From contig NZ_LT635455.1 of assembly GCF_900119915.1 (NCBI RefSeq), positions 1,116,001 to 1,180,000 of the forward strand: 64,000 nt of DNA. The letters are read 5' to 3'. This stretch comes from Olsenella timonensis (GTDB taxonomy: Bacteria; Actinomycetota; Coriobacteriia; Coriobacteriales; Atopobiaceae). The notes under the pieces were generated by a model that had not been told where the DNA came from, made no database searches, and worked only from the letters and a program-made list of their open reading frames with translations. Shown here piece by piece: positions 45,018 through 59,092 of the stretch. The position numbers and the translations under genes are program-made. How positions within the stretch are numbered: position 1 is the stretch's first letter; every line of letters starts with the position of its first letter.

Positions 45018-46142
45018 ATGAAGCCGCTGCGCAAGACCACGCACGTGAGAAACCCGCTTTCGTCGACGATGCTCGCAAGCACGTCCGGCGACCTCGACCT
45101 GCCGCTCGACGACGTCGTCCTCGTCTTTGCCTGCAGCGAGAACTTCGTTCCCTACCTCTCGGTCGCCATACAGTCCATCGTGGACAACGCGAGCCCGACC
45201 CGGCGCTATGACATCGTCGTGCTCACGCGCAACATCTCGCCGGCGAGCATGATCACGCTCACCCGCCAGACCAAGGCGGACAACGTCGGCATCGGGTTTC
45301 TCGACGTCGACGCCGCGCTCGGCGACATAGAGCTCCCCCATCACGGGCACTTCCGCCCGGAGACCTACTACCGCCTTCTGGCCCCGCAGCTTCTGCACAA
45401 CGTCGACAAGGCAATCTACCTCGACTCCGACCTCATCGTCGACGCCGACGTCGCGGCGCTCTTTGACGTTGACGTGACGGGCTACCCGCTCGCGGCGACG
45501 CGTGACGCCGACACGATCGGCCAGATCGATGGCTACGACACCACGGTCGGCCCCTACCTCAAAAACGAGCTCGGGATGAGCGACCCGCACGACTACTTCC
45601 AGGCGGGCGTTCTGCTCATGAACCTCGCCGAGCTGCGCGCGACCATCACCCCCGAGGAGTTCCTCGAGCTCTCCACCAGGCGGATGTGGCGATGGCTCGA
45701 CCAGGACGTGCTCAACAAGGTCGTTGACGGCAACTACGTGCGTGTCCACATGCGGTGGAACTACCTCATGGACTGGCAGCACCTGCGTCGCAGCCATATC
45801 GTGTCCAACGCGCCGGCAGACGTGCGCACCGAGTACGAGGAGGCGGCTGCCGACCCCGCGATCATCCACTTCGCGGGACCGGACAACCGCCCCTGGCTCT
45901 ACCCCGACGCCGACCGAGCCGACCTCTTCTGGCACTACGCCATGCGCTCCCCCTACCTCGACGAGATTCGCGGCCAGCTCGAGGAGTCGCGAGCCTCGGC
46001 GGCGGGCCTCGCCAAGCGGCTCCAGGTCATCACCATCTACAAGGGCATCATGCCGGCCTTTGACAGGCTGTGCCCCGCCGGGTCTCGCAGGCGCGACGCC
46101 ATCATCCGCACCTACATGGGGCTCGGCGGCTCCAACCTCTAA
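45018..46142 (+). CDS. Glycosyltransferase family 8 protein
   Basis: About 374 aa. The GT8 (lipopolysaccharide galactosyl/glucosyltransferase-like) fold is shown by VVLVFACSENFVPYLSVAIQS, FRPETYYRLLAPQLL, the metal-binding DxD in KAIYLDSDLIV, FQAGVLLMNLAELR and AIIHFAGPDNRPWLY. It transfers sugar from UDP- or similar nucleotide donors to a cell-surface or glycolipid acceptor; no signal peptide, so it is cytoplasmic. ATG 45018 follows CCGAGGTC; an in-frame ATG 63 nt upstream lacks a good site. The stop is 6 nt before a REP palindrome. Confidence 0.88.
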   Translation: MKPLRKTTHVRNPLSSTMLASTSGDLDLPLDDVVLVFACSENFVPYLSVAIQSIVDNASPTRRYDIVVLTRNISPASMITLTRQTKADNVGIGFLDVDAALGDIELPHHGHFRPETYYRLLAPQLLHNVDKAIYLDSDLIVDADVAALFDVDVTGYPLAATRDADTIGQIDGYDTTVGPYLKNELGMSDPHDYFQAGVLLMNLAELRATITPEEFLELSTRRMWRWLDQDVLNKVVDGNYVRVHMRWNYLMDWQHLRRSHIVSNAPADVRTEYEEAAADPAIIHFAGPDNRPWLYPDADRADLFWHYAMRSPYLDEIRGQLEESRASAAGLAKRLQVITIYKGIMPAFDRLCPAGSRRRDAIIRTYMGLGGSNL

Positions 46143-46148
46143 GACCTG

Positions 46149-46245
46149 CCAAAGGGGTCGGGTCCAAATTTGCAGAACATAAAATTGTTCTGCTAATTTG
46201 GACCCGACCCCTTTGGCCTTTCTAATTTGGACCCGACCCCTTTGG
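46149..46245. repeat. REP palindrome plus 29-bp tandem copy
   Basis: A 31-bp arm (46149-46179, core AAAGGGGTCGGGTCC) and its complement (46186-46216) differ at one position around a 6-nt loop, giving a very stable hairpin. The right arm's last part is repeated in tandem 29 bp further on (ending near 46245). The same core bounds the RAYT element at 59069-60056. It lies between the convergent GT8 and clpX genes, within about 10 nt of both stop codons. Confidence 0.9.
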
Positions 46246-46254
46246 CCTTTGGAT

Positions 46255-47562
<1,308 letters not shown>

Positions 47563-47565
47563 GGG

Positions 47566-48183
47566 CTACTCCTGGCTCTGCTCGACGCGCGAGGTGATGA
47601 CCCTGTCGACGAGACCGTACTCGCAGGCCTCGGTGGCGCGCATGTAGTTGTCACGCTCGGTGTCGGCGTTGACCTTCTCGATCGGCTGGCCGGTGGCTTC
47701 GGCGAGAATCTCGTTCAGGCGCTGGCGGATCCAGCGGGTCTCGTCGGCCACGATCTGGATGTCGGTCTGCTGGCCCTGGACGCCGGAGCTCGGCTGGTGG
47801 ATGAGGACCATGGAGTTGGGAAGCGCGAGGCGCTTGCCCTTGGCGCCACAGGCGAGGATGGCGGCGCCCATGGAGGCGGCCATGCCCACGCAGATGGTCG
47901 AGACGTCGGGCTTGATGAAGTTCATCGTGTCGATGATGCCCAGCCCGGCGTAGACGTCGCCGCCGGGCGAGTCGATGTAGAGGGAGATGTCCTTGTCGGG
48001 GTCCTGGCTCTCCAGGTGCAGGAGCTGGGCGATCACGAGGTTCGCGGAGTCGCGCGTAACCTCCTCGCCGAGAAACACGATGCGGTCGTTGAGCAGGCGC
48101 GAGTAGATGTCGTAGCTGCGCTCGCCGCGAGGCGTCTGCTCGACGACGTAGGGGATGAGCGGAATGTTGGTCGGCTGGTGCAT
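47566..48183 (-). CDS. clpP: ATP-dependent Clp protease proteolytic subunit
   Basis: A 205-aa serine peptidase forming the tetradecameric barrel. The nucleophile is Ser104 in [11 protein letters not shown] and the His is H129 in [10 protein letters not shown]; the Asp is expected in the [13 protein letters not shown] segment. The N-terminal axial-loop region [25 protein letters not shown] is standard. It is between tig and clpX in the conserved order tig-clpP-clpX. Confidence 0.97.
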   Translation of the reverse strand: MHQPTNIPLIPYVVEQTPRGERSYDIYSRLLNDRIVFLGEEVTRDSANLVIAQLLHLESQDPDKDISLYIDSPGGDVYAGLGIIDTMNFIKPDVSTICVGMAASMGAAILACGAKGKRLALPNSMVLIHQPSSGVQGQQTDIQIVADETRWIRQRLNEILAEATGQPIEKVNADTERDNYMRATEACEYGLVDRVITSRVEQSQE

Positions 48184-48204
48184 ATGCTCTCCGTTTCGTA
48201 TGTG

Positions 48205-48236
48205 AAAGCCCCGGGCGAGCGAGCGCCGCCCGGGGC
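48205..48236 (-). terminator. Hairpin in the tig-clpP spacer
   Basis: GCCCCGGGC (48208-48216) and GCCCGGGGC (48228-48236) form a 9-bp stem with an 11-nt loop, followed on the minus strand by TTTCAC. It may partly end tig transcription or protect its 3' end before clpP. Confidence 0.6.
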
Positions 48237-48258
48237 GTTTCCGGCACGTGGGACGGGG

Positions 48259-49608
48259 CTACTCGGCGTCGGCGTCCTTCTCGCCCTCCGCGGAGCGCTC
48301 GGCAACCTCGTCGACGATGTTCACCTTGCAGTTGTCGACGAGCCAGTTGAGGGCCTTGGTGCGACGAATGGAGTCGCGGATGGCGGGCAGACGGCCCTCG
48401 GAGCGCCACTGCTCGACGGAGGCGTCGACGTCCTCGACGCCGGCCTTCTCGAACTCCTCGCGAACCTCGTCCTCGCTGACCTCGACGCCGAGCTTGGCGG
48501 CGAGGGAGTCGAGCGCGAGCGACTGGCGGGCGCGCTCCTCGGCCTGGACGCGGAGGTCGGCGATGAAGTCGTCGGTCTTCACGCCGCGGGCGCGCAGGTA
48601 CATGTCGAGCGAGGCGCCCTGGCTCTGCAGACGGCCCAGGAACTCGGACGCGAGCTCGTTGAAGATCTCGTTCTGGTACTCCTCGGGGACGGTCTCGAGC
48701 TTGAGGAGCTTGCCCACGGCCTCGACGAGGCGGTCCTCCTTGAGGTTGGGGAGGCTCGTCTTCTTGTCGCCCTCGATCTCCTCCTTGACGGCGTCGCGGA
48801 AGGATGCGACGTCGTCGTAGCCGTACTTCTTCGCGACCTCGTCGTCGAGCTCGGGGGTGACGGCCTTCTTGATGGCGTTGAGCTTGACCTTGACGGAGAA
48901 GGTGTGGGAGTGCTCCTCGCCCTCGTGCTCGTGGGTGCGGGTCCACTCGATGGCCTTCTCCTCCCCCTTCTTCATGCCGACGATGCCCTCCTCGAGCTGC
49001 TCGGGCACCTGCTGGCCGTCGAGCGCGAGCATGCGGTTGGTGCCGGCGAGGTGGCCGGCGCCCTCGACGTTCTCGACGTCAACGGAGACGACGTCGCCGG
49101 GCTCGACGGCGCGGTCCTCCTCGACGTCCTCGTAGGTGACCTGGTAGCTCAGAAGCTGGTTGATCTGCCAGTCGATCTCGGCCTCGGTGGCCTCCTCGGG
49201 CGGCATGTTGATCGTGGGGGCGTCGTAGCTCTCGAGCTCGCAGGCGGGGCGCACGCCGATCGTGGCGCTGACCACGTAGTCGGAGCCCTGCTGGGCGAGC
49301 TCGGGATCGGCGTCCTCGGGGCCAAAGCTCACGCGGCCGACGGGCGTGACGTCAAGCTCCTCGAGCATGAGGGGCTGCGCGGCGTTGAGGAGGTCGTTGG
49401 TGGCCTGGGCGAGCACGGCCTCGCGGCCCATGATGCCGTCGATCACCGGGCGCGGGGCGTGGCCGCGACGGAAGCCCTGGAAGTTGTACTTCTTGGCGAT
49501 GTCCTTGTAGGTGCGCGCGATGGCGGCGTCGACCTCGGCGGCGGGGATGGTGAGCGTGGCAGCCATCTTCTCGTCGGACGGCTTCTCGGCGGTGACGGTG
49601 ATCTTCAA
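48259..49608 (-). CDS. tig: Trigger factor (ribosome-associated chaperone)
   Basis: A 449-aa chaperone and peptidyl-prolyl isomerase docking at the ribosome exit tunnel. The ribosome-binding signature (GFRxGxxP) reads NFQGFRRGHAPRPVIDGIMG. The FKBP-type middle domain is near residues 155-245 (RAVEPGDVVSVDVENV, KGEEKAIEW). The long helical C-terminal cradle ends in an acidic tail (SAEGEKDADAE). First protein gene of the tig-clpP-clpX set, directly downstream of tRNA-Leu. Confidence 0.96.
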   Translation of the reverse strand: MKITVTAEKPSDEKMAATLTIPAAEVDAAIARTYKDIAKKYNFQGFRRGHAPRPVIDGIMGREAVLAQATNDLLNAAQPLMLEELDVTPVGRVSFGPEDADPELAQQGSDYVVSATIGVRPACELESYDAPTINMPPEEATEAEIDWQINQLLSYQVTYEDVEEDRAVEPGDVVSVDVENVEGAGHLAGTNRMLALDGQQVPEQLEEGIVGMKKGEEKAIEWTRTHEHEGEEHSHTFSVKVKLNAIKKAVTPELDDEVAKKYGYDDVASFRDAVKEEIEGDKKTSLPNLKEDRLVEAVGKLLKLETVPEEYQNEIFNELASEFLGRLQSQGASLDMYLRARGVKTDDFIADLRVQAEERARQSLALDSLAAKLGVEVSEDEVREEFEKAGVEDVDASVEQWRSEGRLPAIRDSIRRTKALNWLVDNCKVNIVDEVAERSAEGEKDADAE

Positions 49609-49656
49609 CGTTCCTCCAGTGTCTCAGCGGCGGGCGAGCCCGTCTGTATCCTTGCT

Positions 49657-49743
49657 TGGTGCGGGCGAAAGGACTCGAACCTTCATGGGGTCTCCCCCAC
49701 TGGAACCTAAATCCAGCGTGTCTACCAATTCCACCACGCCCGC
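49657..49743 (-). tRNA. tRNA-Leu (anticodon UAG)
   Basis: 87 nt including encoded CCA. Acceptor arms GCGGGCG/CGCCCGC pair perfectly. The anticodon stem CTGGA/TCCAG encloses loop TTTAGGT, giving UAG. A long variable arm (GTGGGGGAGACCCCAT) marks it as class II, as for Leu. T-loop GGTTCGAGTCC. It lies 48 nt upstream of tig on the same strand and may share its transcript. Confidence 0.96.
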
Positions 49744-49827
49744 AGTTCGCACAGCCTTATGAATATACCAAACTTCTACAGGATACCCACGTCTCGGCAG
49801 ATAATTCATGCGGCGAGAAGAACGCGG

Positions 49828-50670
49828 TCATCGCAGGGGCATCGCGTCCCAGCCGCCGTCGGCGCGCGGGACCTCGACCGTGCGGTAGCCCGCATCCCAG
49901 GCGTGCGCGTAGGCGGCCCCGATGCCGTCGCAGATGTCACGGGGCACGTGGCCGTCGGAGCCGACGGTGATCGGGACGCCCGCCCGGGCGAGGCGCTCGA
50001 GCAGGCCCCGGGCGGGATAGTAGTCCCCCACCCCCTTGCGCCAGCCCGCCGTGGAGAGCTCGGCGCGCCGCCCCGTGTCGCGGGCGCAGGCGGCCATCCG
50101 GTCCCAGAGCGGCTCGAGGTCGATCGTGGGGGCGAACCCCTCGTTGCGCATCCTCGCGGGCAGGTCGGGGTGGGCCATCACGTCAAAGGGCAGGTCGCTC
50201 TCGCAGGCCGCGCACCAGGCGTCGACGTAGGCGCGCCACACGCCGTCCGGCCCGAGCTCGCGCCAGACCCGCGTGTCGGAGACGTCGTCGATCCAGCCGC
50301 CGTCGTCCTTCTCGCCCAGCCAGTGCACGCTGCCGAGAAGGACCTGGGCCCCGGACGACCAGCGGAGCACGTTCCCCTCGCAGCCGGGGTACCAGTCGCA
50401 CTCAAAGCCGTAGACCATCTCGAGCTCGGGGTGGGCGTCGCGCGCCGCCTCCCACGCGGCGCGGTGGGCGACGAGCTCCCCCTCGACGACCTGCACGGAC
50501 CCCGTCGGGTCCATGGCCTCCGGCAGCGTGAGGTGGTCGGTCGAGACGAGCACGGCGCACCCGGCGGCGGCAGCGGCGCGGGCGTTCTCCTCGAACGTCC
50601 CGACGCCATCCGAGAAGCGCGTGTGGGTATGGCAGTCAGCGATCGAGCCGGCAGCGAGCGGGCCCATCAT
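49828..50670 (-). CDS. PHP-domain phosphoesterase (histidinol-phosphatase-like)
   Basis: 280 aa. PHP metal motifs: ADCHTHTRFSDG (HxH), LVSTDHLTLPE, VYGFECDWYPG, VLLGSVHWLGE, FDVMAHPDLPAR and PITVGSDGHVPRDI. These match the HisJ-type histidinol-phosphate phosphatase/PHP family. No his genes are adjacent, so another phosphoester is possible. ATG 50670 (or the next codon) follows GGGAGGGAGG. It lies downstream of carB, separated by 171 nt of palindromic repeats. Confidence 0.85.
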   Translation of the reverse strand: MMGPLAAGSIADCHTHTRFSDGVGTFEENARAAAAAGCAVLVSTDHLTLPEAMDPTGSVQVVEGELVAHRAAWEAARDAHPELEMVYGFECDWYPGCEGNVLRWSSGAQVLLGSVHWLGEKDDGGWIDDVSDTRVWRELGPDGVWRAYVDAWCAACESDLPFDVMAHPDLPARMRNEGFAPTIDLEPLWDRMAACARDTGRRAELSTAGWRKGVGDYYPARGLLERLARAGVPITVGSDGHVPRDICDGIGAAYAHAWDAGYRTVEVPRADGGWDAMPLR

Positions 50671-50705
50671 GCCTCCCTCCCTCGATCTGTCCCGACGCCG
50701 TGCAC

Positions 50706-50771
50706 CGAGACGGAGCGTCTGCGGAAAACGCCCCCGTTCTGGGGCTCATTTTCCGTTATTCCTCCGTCTCG
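50706..50771. repeat. Nested palindromic repeat (second REP-like type)
   Basis: Outer arms CGAGACGGAG (50706-50715) and CTCCGTCTCG (50762-50771), middle arms GGAAAA/TTTTCC and an inner GCCCC/GGGGC stem fold the whole ~66 nt into one stacked hairpin. The left 18 bases (CGAGACGGAGCGTCTGCG) recur exactly at 10773-10790. It does not match the RAYT-linked REP core. Confidence 0.6.
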
Positions 50772-50780
50772 ACGCAAGAA

Positions 50781-50807
50781 GGCCGCCGGGCGAGAAGCCC
50801 GACGGCC
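50781..50807 (-). terminator. carB downstream terminator hairpin
   Basis: GGCCGCCGGGC (50781-50791) with GCCCGACGGCC (50797-50807): 11-bp stem with one mismatch and 5-nt loop, followed on the minus strand by TTCTTGC. Probable intrinsic terminator of carAB. Confidence 0.65.
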
Positions 50808-50813
50808 CGAATG

Positions 50814-50841
50814 GGTCAAAAGGGGACTGTCCCCTTTTGAC

Positions 50842-50842
<1 letters not shown>
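50814..50842. repeat. Perfect 14-bp palindrome abutting the carB stop codon
   Basis: GGTCAAAAGGGGAC (50814-50827), a single central T, and its exact complement (50829-50842). The last base of the carB TAG is within it. The AAAGGGG and CCCC-TTTT layout resembles the RAYT-linked REP core at 46149 and 59069 but is a distinct variant. Confidence 0.85.
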
Positions 50843-54060
<3,218 letters not shown>

Positions 54061-55329
54061 CTAGAAGCGCCTCCCCTCGCGGACGTCGATGGCGAGGTAG
54101 TCGTCCTCGCCGCGCATGAGCCTGGCGAACGCCGAGAAGGCGTACGTGGAGTCGTTGGGGCCGGGCTTGGCCTCGGGGTGGTACTGCATGGAGAAGGCGG
54201 GGACGTCGAGGAACTGGATCCCCTCGGGCGTGCCGTCGTTGAGGTTGACGTGCGTGAGACGGATGCGCCCGTACTTCTCGGTCATGACGACGGGAGCGAT
54301 GTGGGCACGAGACCAGAAGCGCAGGTCCTCGTCTGCGGGGTGCTCGGAGACGCCGCCGGAGAGCTCGGGCACGAGCGGGCCGAAGGTCGAGAAGACCGGG
54401 CCGTAGTTGTGGTTCTGCGCGGTGATCTCCACCTTGCCGGTGAGCAGGTTCATGACGGGCTCGTTGCCGCCGTGGTGGCCGTACGGGAGCTTCTCGATCT
54501 GGCCGCCGGCGGCCATGGAGATGACCTGGTTGCCGAGGCAGATGCCAAAGACGGGGAGCTTTCCGAGGCAGGCGCGGACCGCCTCGACCACGGGCGGCAC
54601 GCTGACCGGGTCGCCGGGGCCGTTGGAGAAGAACACGCCGTCGGGGCTCATCTCGAGGACCTTCTCGGCCGGCGTGTCCCACGGCACGACCGTGACCTCG
54701 CAGCCGGCGGCGGAGAGGCGCTTGGCGATGCCCTTCTTCTCGCCGCAGTCGTAGGCCACCACGCGCAGACGCGGGTGTCCGTCGGCGTCCTGGCCGGGAA
54801 CGGTGTAGGCCTCCTTGGTGGAGACGTCGGCGACGTAGTTGTGATCGGCGATGGACGGCGACGCCTTGACGCGCGCGATGAGGCTCTCCGGGTCGAGGTC
54901 GGTCGTGGAGATGGCCGCGCGCATGGCGCCGCCCTCGCGGATGGCAATGGTGAGGGCACGGGTATCCACGTCCTCGATCGCGACGACGCCGTTCTGGGCG
55001 AGGAAGTTCGGGAAGGTCTCCACGCTCTGCCAGTTGCTCGGGGTATAGCACATGTCGTGGACCACGAGGCCGGCAAGGTGGAGCGGGTCGCCCTGCATGT
55101 CCTTCTCGTTGATGCCGTAGTTGCCGATCTGCGGGTACGTGAGGGTCACGATCTGGCCCGCGTACGACGGGTCCGAGACGATCTCCTGATAGCCTACCAT
55201 CGAGGTGTTGAACACGATCTCCCCGAAGGCCTCGCCCTCGGCGCCGCACGAGCGCCCGTAGAAGTACATCCCGTTCTCGAGCGCAAGGAGCGCTCTCGGA
55301 TGCCTGCCGCCATCCACCAGTAGGTTCAC
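54061..55329 (-). CDS. carA: Carbamoyl-phosphate synthase small (glutaminase) subunit
   Basis: 422 aa. N-terminal CarA domain (RALLALENGMYFYGRS, GEIVFNTSMVGYQEIVSDPSYAGQ). C-terminal class I glutamine amidotransferase: nucleophile in VFGICLGNQVISMA, His/Glu in FSMQYHPEAKPGPND. The start is GTG 55329, seven bases after AGGGCGG; the frame continues upstream through leader RNA and is not coding there. Pyrimidine-responsive control is suggested by the leader elements at 55377-55473. Confidence 0.96.
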   Translation of the reverse strand: MNLLVDGGRHPRALLALENGMYFYGRSCGAEGEAFGEIVFNTSMVGYQEIVSDPSYAGQIVTLTYPQIGNYGINEKDMQGDPLHLAGLVVHDMCYTPSNWQSVETFPNFLAQNGVVAIEDVDTRALTIAIREGGAMRAAISTTDLDPESLIARVKASPSIADHNYVADVSTKEAYTVPGQDADGHPRLRVVAYDCGEKKGIAKRLSAAGCEVTVVPWDTPAEKVLEMSPDGVFFSNGPGDPVSVPPVVEAVRACLGKLPVFGICLGNQVISMAAGGQIEKLPYGHHGGNEPVMNLLTGKVEITAQNHNYGPVFSTFGPLVPELSGGVSEHPADEDLRFWSRAHIAPVVMTEKYGRIRLTHVNLNDGTPEGIQFLDVPAFSMQYHPEAKPGPNDSTYAFSAFARLMRGEDDYLAIDVREGRRF

Positions 55330-55376
55330 AGCAACACCGCCCTTTCGTCGCGCGCCCAGGGGCACACCGGAGCCAC

Positions 55377-55473
55377 AAAAAACGGAGCGACCGCCGCATG
55401 GCGGAGACTCCGAAGAAGGCAGCTGCGGTTTAGGTTGTGGACGCCTTTTCGGTCTCTCGTACCGTCTTAAAGG
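55377..55473 (-). promoter_or_regulatory. carA leader: PyrR-type binding hairpin and attenuator terminator
   Basis: On the minus strand, the segment at 55473-55444 has CCTTTAAGA, then the hairpin CGGTACGAGAGACCG, then AAAAGG. This is the layout of the PyrR-bound anti-antiterminator (GAGA-containing loop, UUUAA side and AAGG flank). About 30 nt downstream a terminator follows at 55412-55377: CGGAG..CCGCC, 4-nt loop, GGCGG..CTCCG, TTTTTT. Uridine-nucleotide-dependent attenuation of carAB by PyrR is inferred; pyrR itself is not in the window. A -10-like TATGCT lies upstream near 55490. Confidence 0.65.
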
Positions 55474-55639
55474 TCTCCGATAGCATAGCAGGTCTTGCGT
55501 TATCCGTGTGACGGCATAACGGCTTCGCAAAAATCGCGCGTCGAGAAGGGCGTGGGGGGCTCATGGCGCCAGCGCGCGGCTTCGCTGAGGCGGCCGGCAC
55601 CAAGACGGCCCCGCGCGGCAGCATCCCGGCAGCAGAGGA

Positions 55640-55698
55640 CCCGCCGACTTCCCAGGCAGGAGCTTCGCGAAGCGCACTCCTGCGTGGAAGTCGGCGGG
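55640..55698. terminator. Long imperfect hairpin downstream of gdhA
   Basis: CCCGCCGACTTCC (55640-55652) pairs perfectly with 55686-55698. Inner arms CAGGAG (55657-55662) and CTCCTG (55677-55682) and a CTTCGCGAAG tip extend the stem. There is no T-tract on the minus strand, so it may be an RNA-stabilising or repeat element rather than an intrinsic terminator. Confidence 0.5.
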
Positions 55699-55725
55699 CC
55701 CCTCCGAACGTCAGGCTCTTCTCGC

Positions 55726-57162
<1,437 letters not shown>

Positions 57163-57273
57163 TCAGTGCGTCACGCGTAACGGCCTCGAACCTTGCGCGA
57201 AATAATCCGTACACATGAAACACAGGCGCAATCCACATGCGCGCTTCTCGCAAAAAGCCCCGTGGCCCGCCGG

Positions 57274-57810
57274 CTACGCGCGGCCCAGCACGCGGTCGAT
57301 CGCAGCGTTCGCACGCCGGGCGTACAGGAAGTGCCGAAGGGAGAGCGCAAAGGCGACCGCAGACGCAACGAGCGCCATGACCGCGGGGACCTCGCCGTCG
57401 GAGGGCAGGTCAAGCCCGGCGACCATGGCCAGGGCGAGCGAGAGCGTCACGAGCAGGGCGATGCTCGAGGCGACGAGCTTCACCACGCGGCGCGTCGAGG
57501 CCCGCCCGAGCTTCGCGCGCTCGCGGGCGAGCTCGCTGGCGGGGAGCTGTCCCGCGAGAAGCCTGGCGCGCTGGGTGGCGAGCCGAGCCTTGTAGTCGGC
57601 GCGCGACACCTGCGTCACGGCCTTGCAGGAGTCGCAGGCGAGCAGGCGCTTCTGGATGAAGCGCAGGATCGGTATGAGGCAGAGGAGCTTGATGTCGCTC
57701 ACCTCGCTGGCGAGGTAGAGACGATTCTTGGCGCCGCACGCGGGGCAAAAGGCCTCCCCCACCCAGATGCCCTCGCGGACGTAGACCTCGTCGGAATAGA
57801 AGATGAACAT
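57274..57810 (-). CDS. Zinc-ribbon membrane protein, unknown function
   Basis: 178 aa. The N-terminal ~65 residues hold two CxxC pairs (FCPACGAKN and LLACDSCKAV), a zinc-ribbon-like fold seen in small actinobacterial proteins. A basic helix (YKARLATQRARLLAG) follows, then two hydrophobic segments (~115-135 and ~143-160). ATG 57810 is chosen just downstream of tRNA-Gly; the longer frame reading back through the two tRNAs is not coding. No homologue with a known role is recognised. Confidence 0.75.
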   Translation of the reverse strand: MFIFYSDEVYVREGIWVGEAFCPACGAKNRLYLASEVSDIKLLCLIPILRFIQKRLLACDSCKAVTQVSRADYKARLATQRARLLAGQLPASELARERAKLGRASTRRVVKLVASSIALLVTLSLALAMVAGLDLPSDGEVPAVMALVASAVAFALSLRHFLYARRANAAIDRVLGRA

Positions 57811-57902
57811 GCGGCCCCCGGATCGCTCGCGCCAAAAGACGAGAACGGCGCGCCCATCAAAGCAAACGCCCCGGCCGCAGAACGACCGGGGCGACGTGTC
57901 TC

Positions 57903-57976
<74 letters not shown>

Positions 57977-57982
57977 ATGCGG

Positions 57983-58059
57983 TGGTCGGGGCGACTGGAT
58001 TCGAACCAGCGACCCTCTGCTCCCAAAGCAGATGCGCTACCAAGCTGCGCCACGCCCCG
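57983..58059 (-). tRNA. tRNA-Pro (anticodon UGG)
   Basis: 77 nt with encoded CCA. Acceptor CGGGGCG/CGCCCCG, anticodon loop TTTGGGA giving UGG, T-arm with GGTTCGAATCC. Upstream member of a tRNA-Pro/tRNA-Gly pair. Confidence 0.96.
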
Positions 58060-58144
58060 GTCGCAGGGTCAAAGTATAGGTGAGCGCCGGTCGCACGGCA
58101 AGAGTAGAATGGACGGCGAGAAGAACCCCGTAGATTGGCCGCGC

Positions 58145-59092
58145 ATGTCTGACTCCCCCCTCGGGCGCACGCTCCTTATCGCCAACCCTGCCGCGCACAG
58201 CGGGCGGGGGGCCGAGGGCGCCGAGTTTGCGCGGCGCTTCCTGGAAAGCTACTCCGCCGTGACCGACGGCTACGACGTGCGCCTCACGTCGAGGCCGGGC
58301 GAGGCCACCTCCATCGCCGCGCGGTCCGTGGGCTACGACACGCTCGTCGTGCTCGGTGGGGACGGCGTCATCCACGAGGCCGCATGCGGCCTGATGTCGC
58401 TGCCCAGGGAGCGGCGGGCGCGGCTCGCCGTGCTTCCGCTCGGGTCCGGCAACGACTACGCCCGCACGCTCGGCATGGCGAGAAACGACGTCGAGGCGGC
58501 GTTCGCGCAGATCGTCCGCGGGACGCCGCGTCCCGTCGACGTGGGGCGCGTGAACGGGACCCACTTCGTCGAGACGCTCTCGTTTGGGCTCGACGCCGCC
58601 ATCGCGCTCGACACCACCGCGCGACGGGCGGCAGACACCTCGCAGGAGGGCGAGGCCCTGTTCGTGACCTCGGGGCTCAAGATCCTGTCTCGGGCCAGGG
58701 GCGGCTACCCATGTGTGGCGCGCTTTGACGACGAGGCGCCCGTCGAGCTCTCCACGCTCGTCTTCGCGATTCAGATCGGCCCGAGCTACGGCGGCGGGTT
58801 CAGGATCTGCCCCGATGCCGACCCCTCCGACGGTCTGCTCGACGTGTGCTACAACGTGCGCGTTCCGTCAATCCCTCACCTGCTCGCGCTCTTTGGGCTC
58901 GCGCGCTCGGGACGCCACGCGGGCTCTCGGGCGGTGCGCCTGCGTCGCATCCGACGCGCTGTGCTCGACTTTGCCGCGGAGCCGCCGTGCCAGGTGGACG
59001 GAGAGCCGCTGACCGGCACGCACTTCGAGGTCGAGGTCGTGCCCGGCGCCCTCAGCGTCTTCACCCCTCCAAAGGGGTCGGGTCCCTTTTAA
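58145..59092 (+). CDS. Diacylglycerol/lipid kinase family protein (copy 2)
   Basis: 315 aa. DAGK-family blocks: LIANPAAHSGRG, VVLGGDGVIHEAACGL (GGDGT becomes GGDGV), LAVLPLGSGNDYARTLGM and DGLLDVCYNV. It is a paralogue of the gene at 4611 but closer to the YegS/DgkB subgroup with the GSGNDYAR motif. ATG 58145 fits the family start; an in-frame ATG lies at 58109. The last residues (PPKGSGPF) and the TAA are encoded by the left inverted repeat of the RAYT element, so the element has supplied the gene's end. Confidence 0.87.
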   Translation: MSDSPLGRTLLIANPAAHSGRGAEGAEFARRFLESYSAVTDGYDVRLTSRPGEATSIAARSVGYDTLVVLGGDGVIHEAACGLMSLPRERRARLAVLPLGSGNDYARTLGMARNDVEAAFAQIVRGTPRPVDVGRVNGTHFVETLSFGLDAAIALDTTARRAADTSQEGEALFVTSGLKILSRARGGYPCVARFDDEAPVELSTLVFAIQIGPSYGGGFRICPDADPSDGLLDVCYNVRVPSIPHLLALFGLARSGRHAGSRAVRLRRIRRAVLDFAAEPPCQVDGEPLTGTHFEVEVVPGALSVFTPPKGSGPF

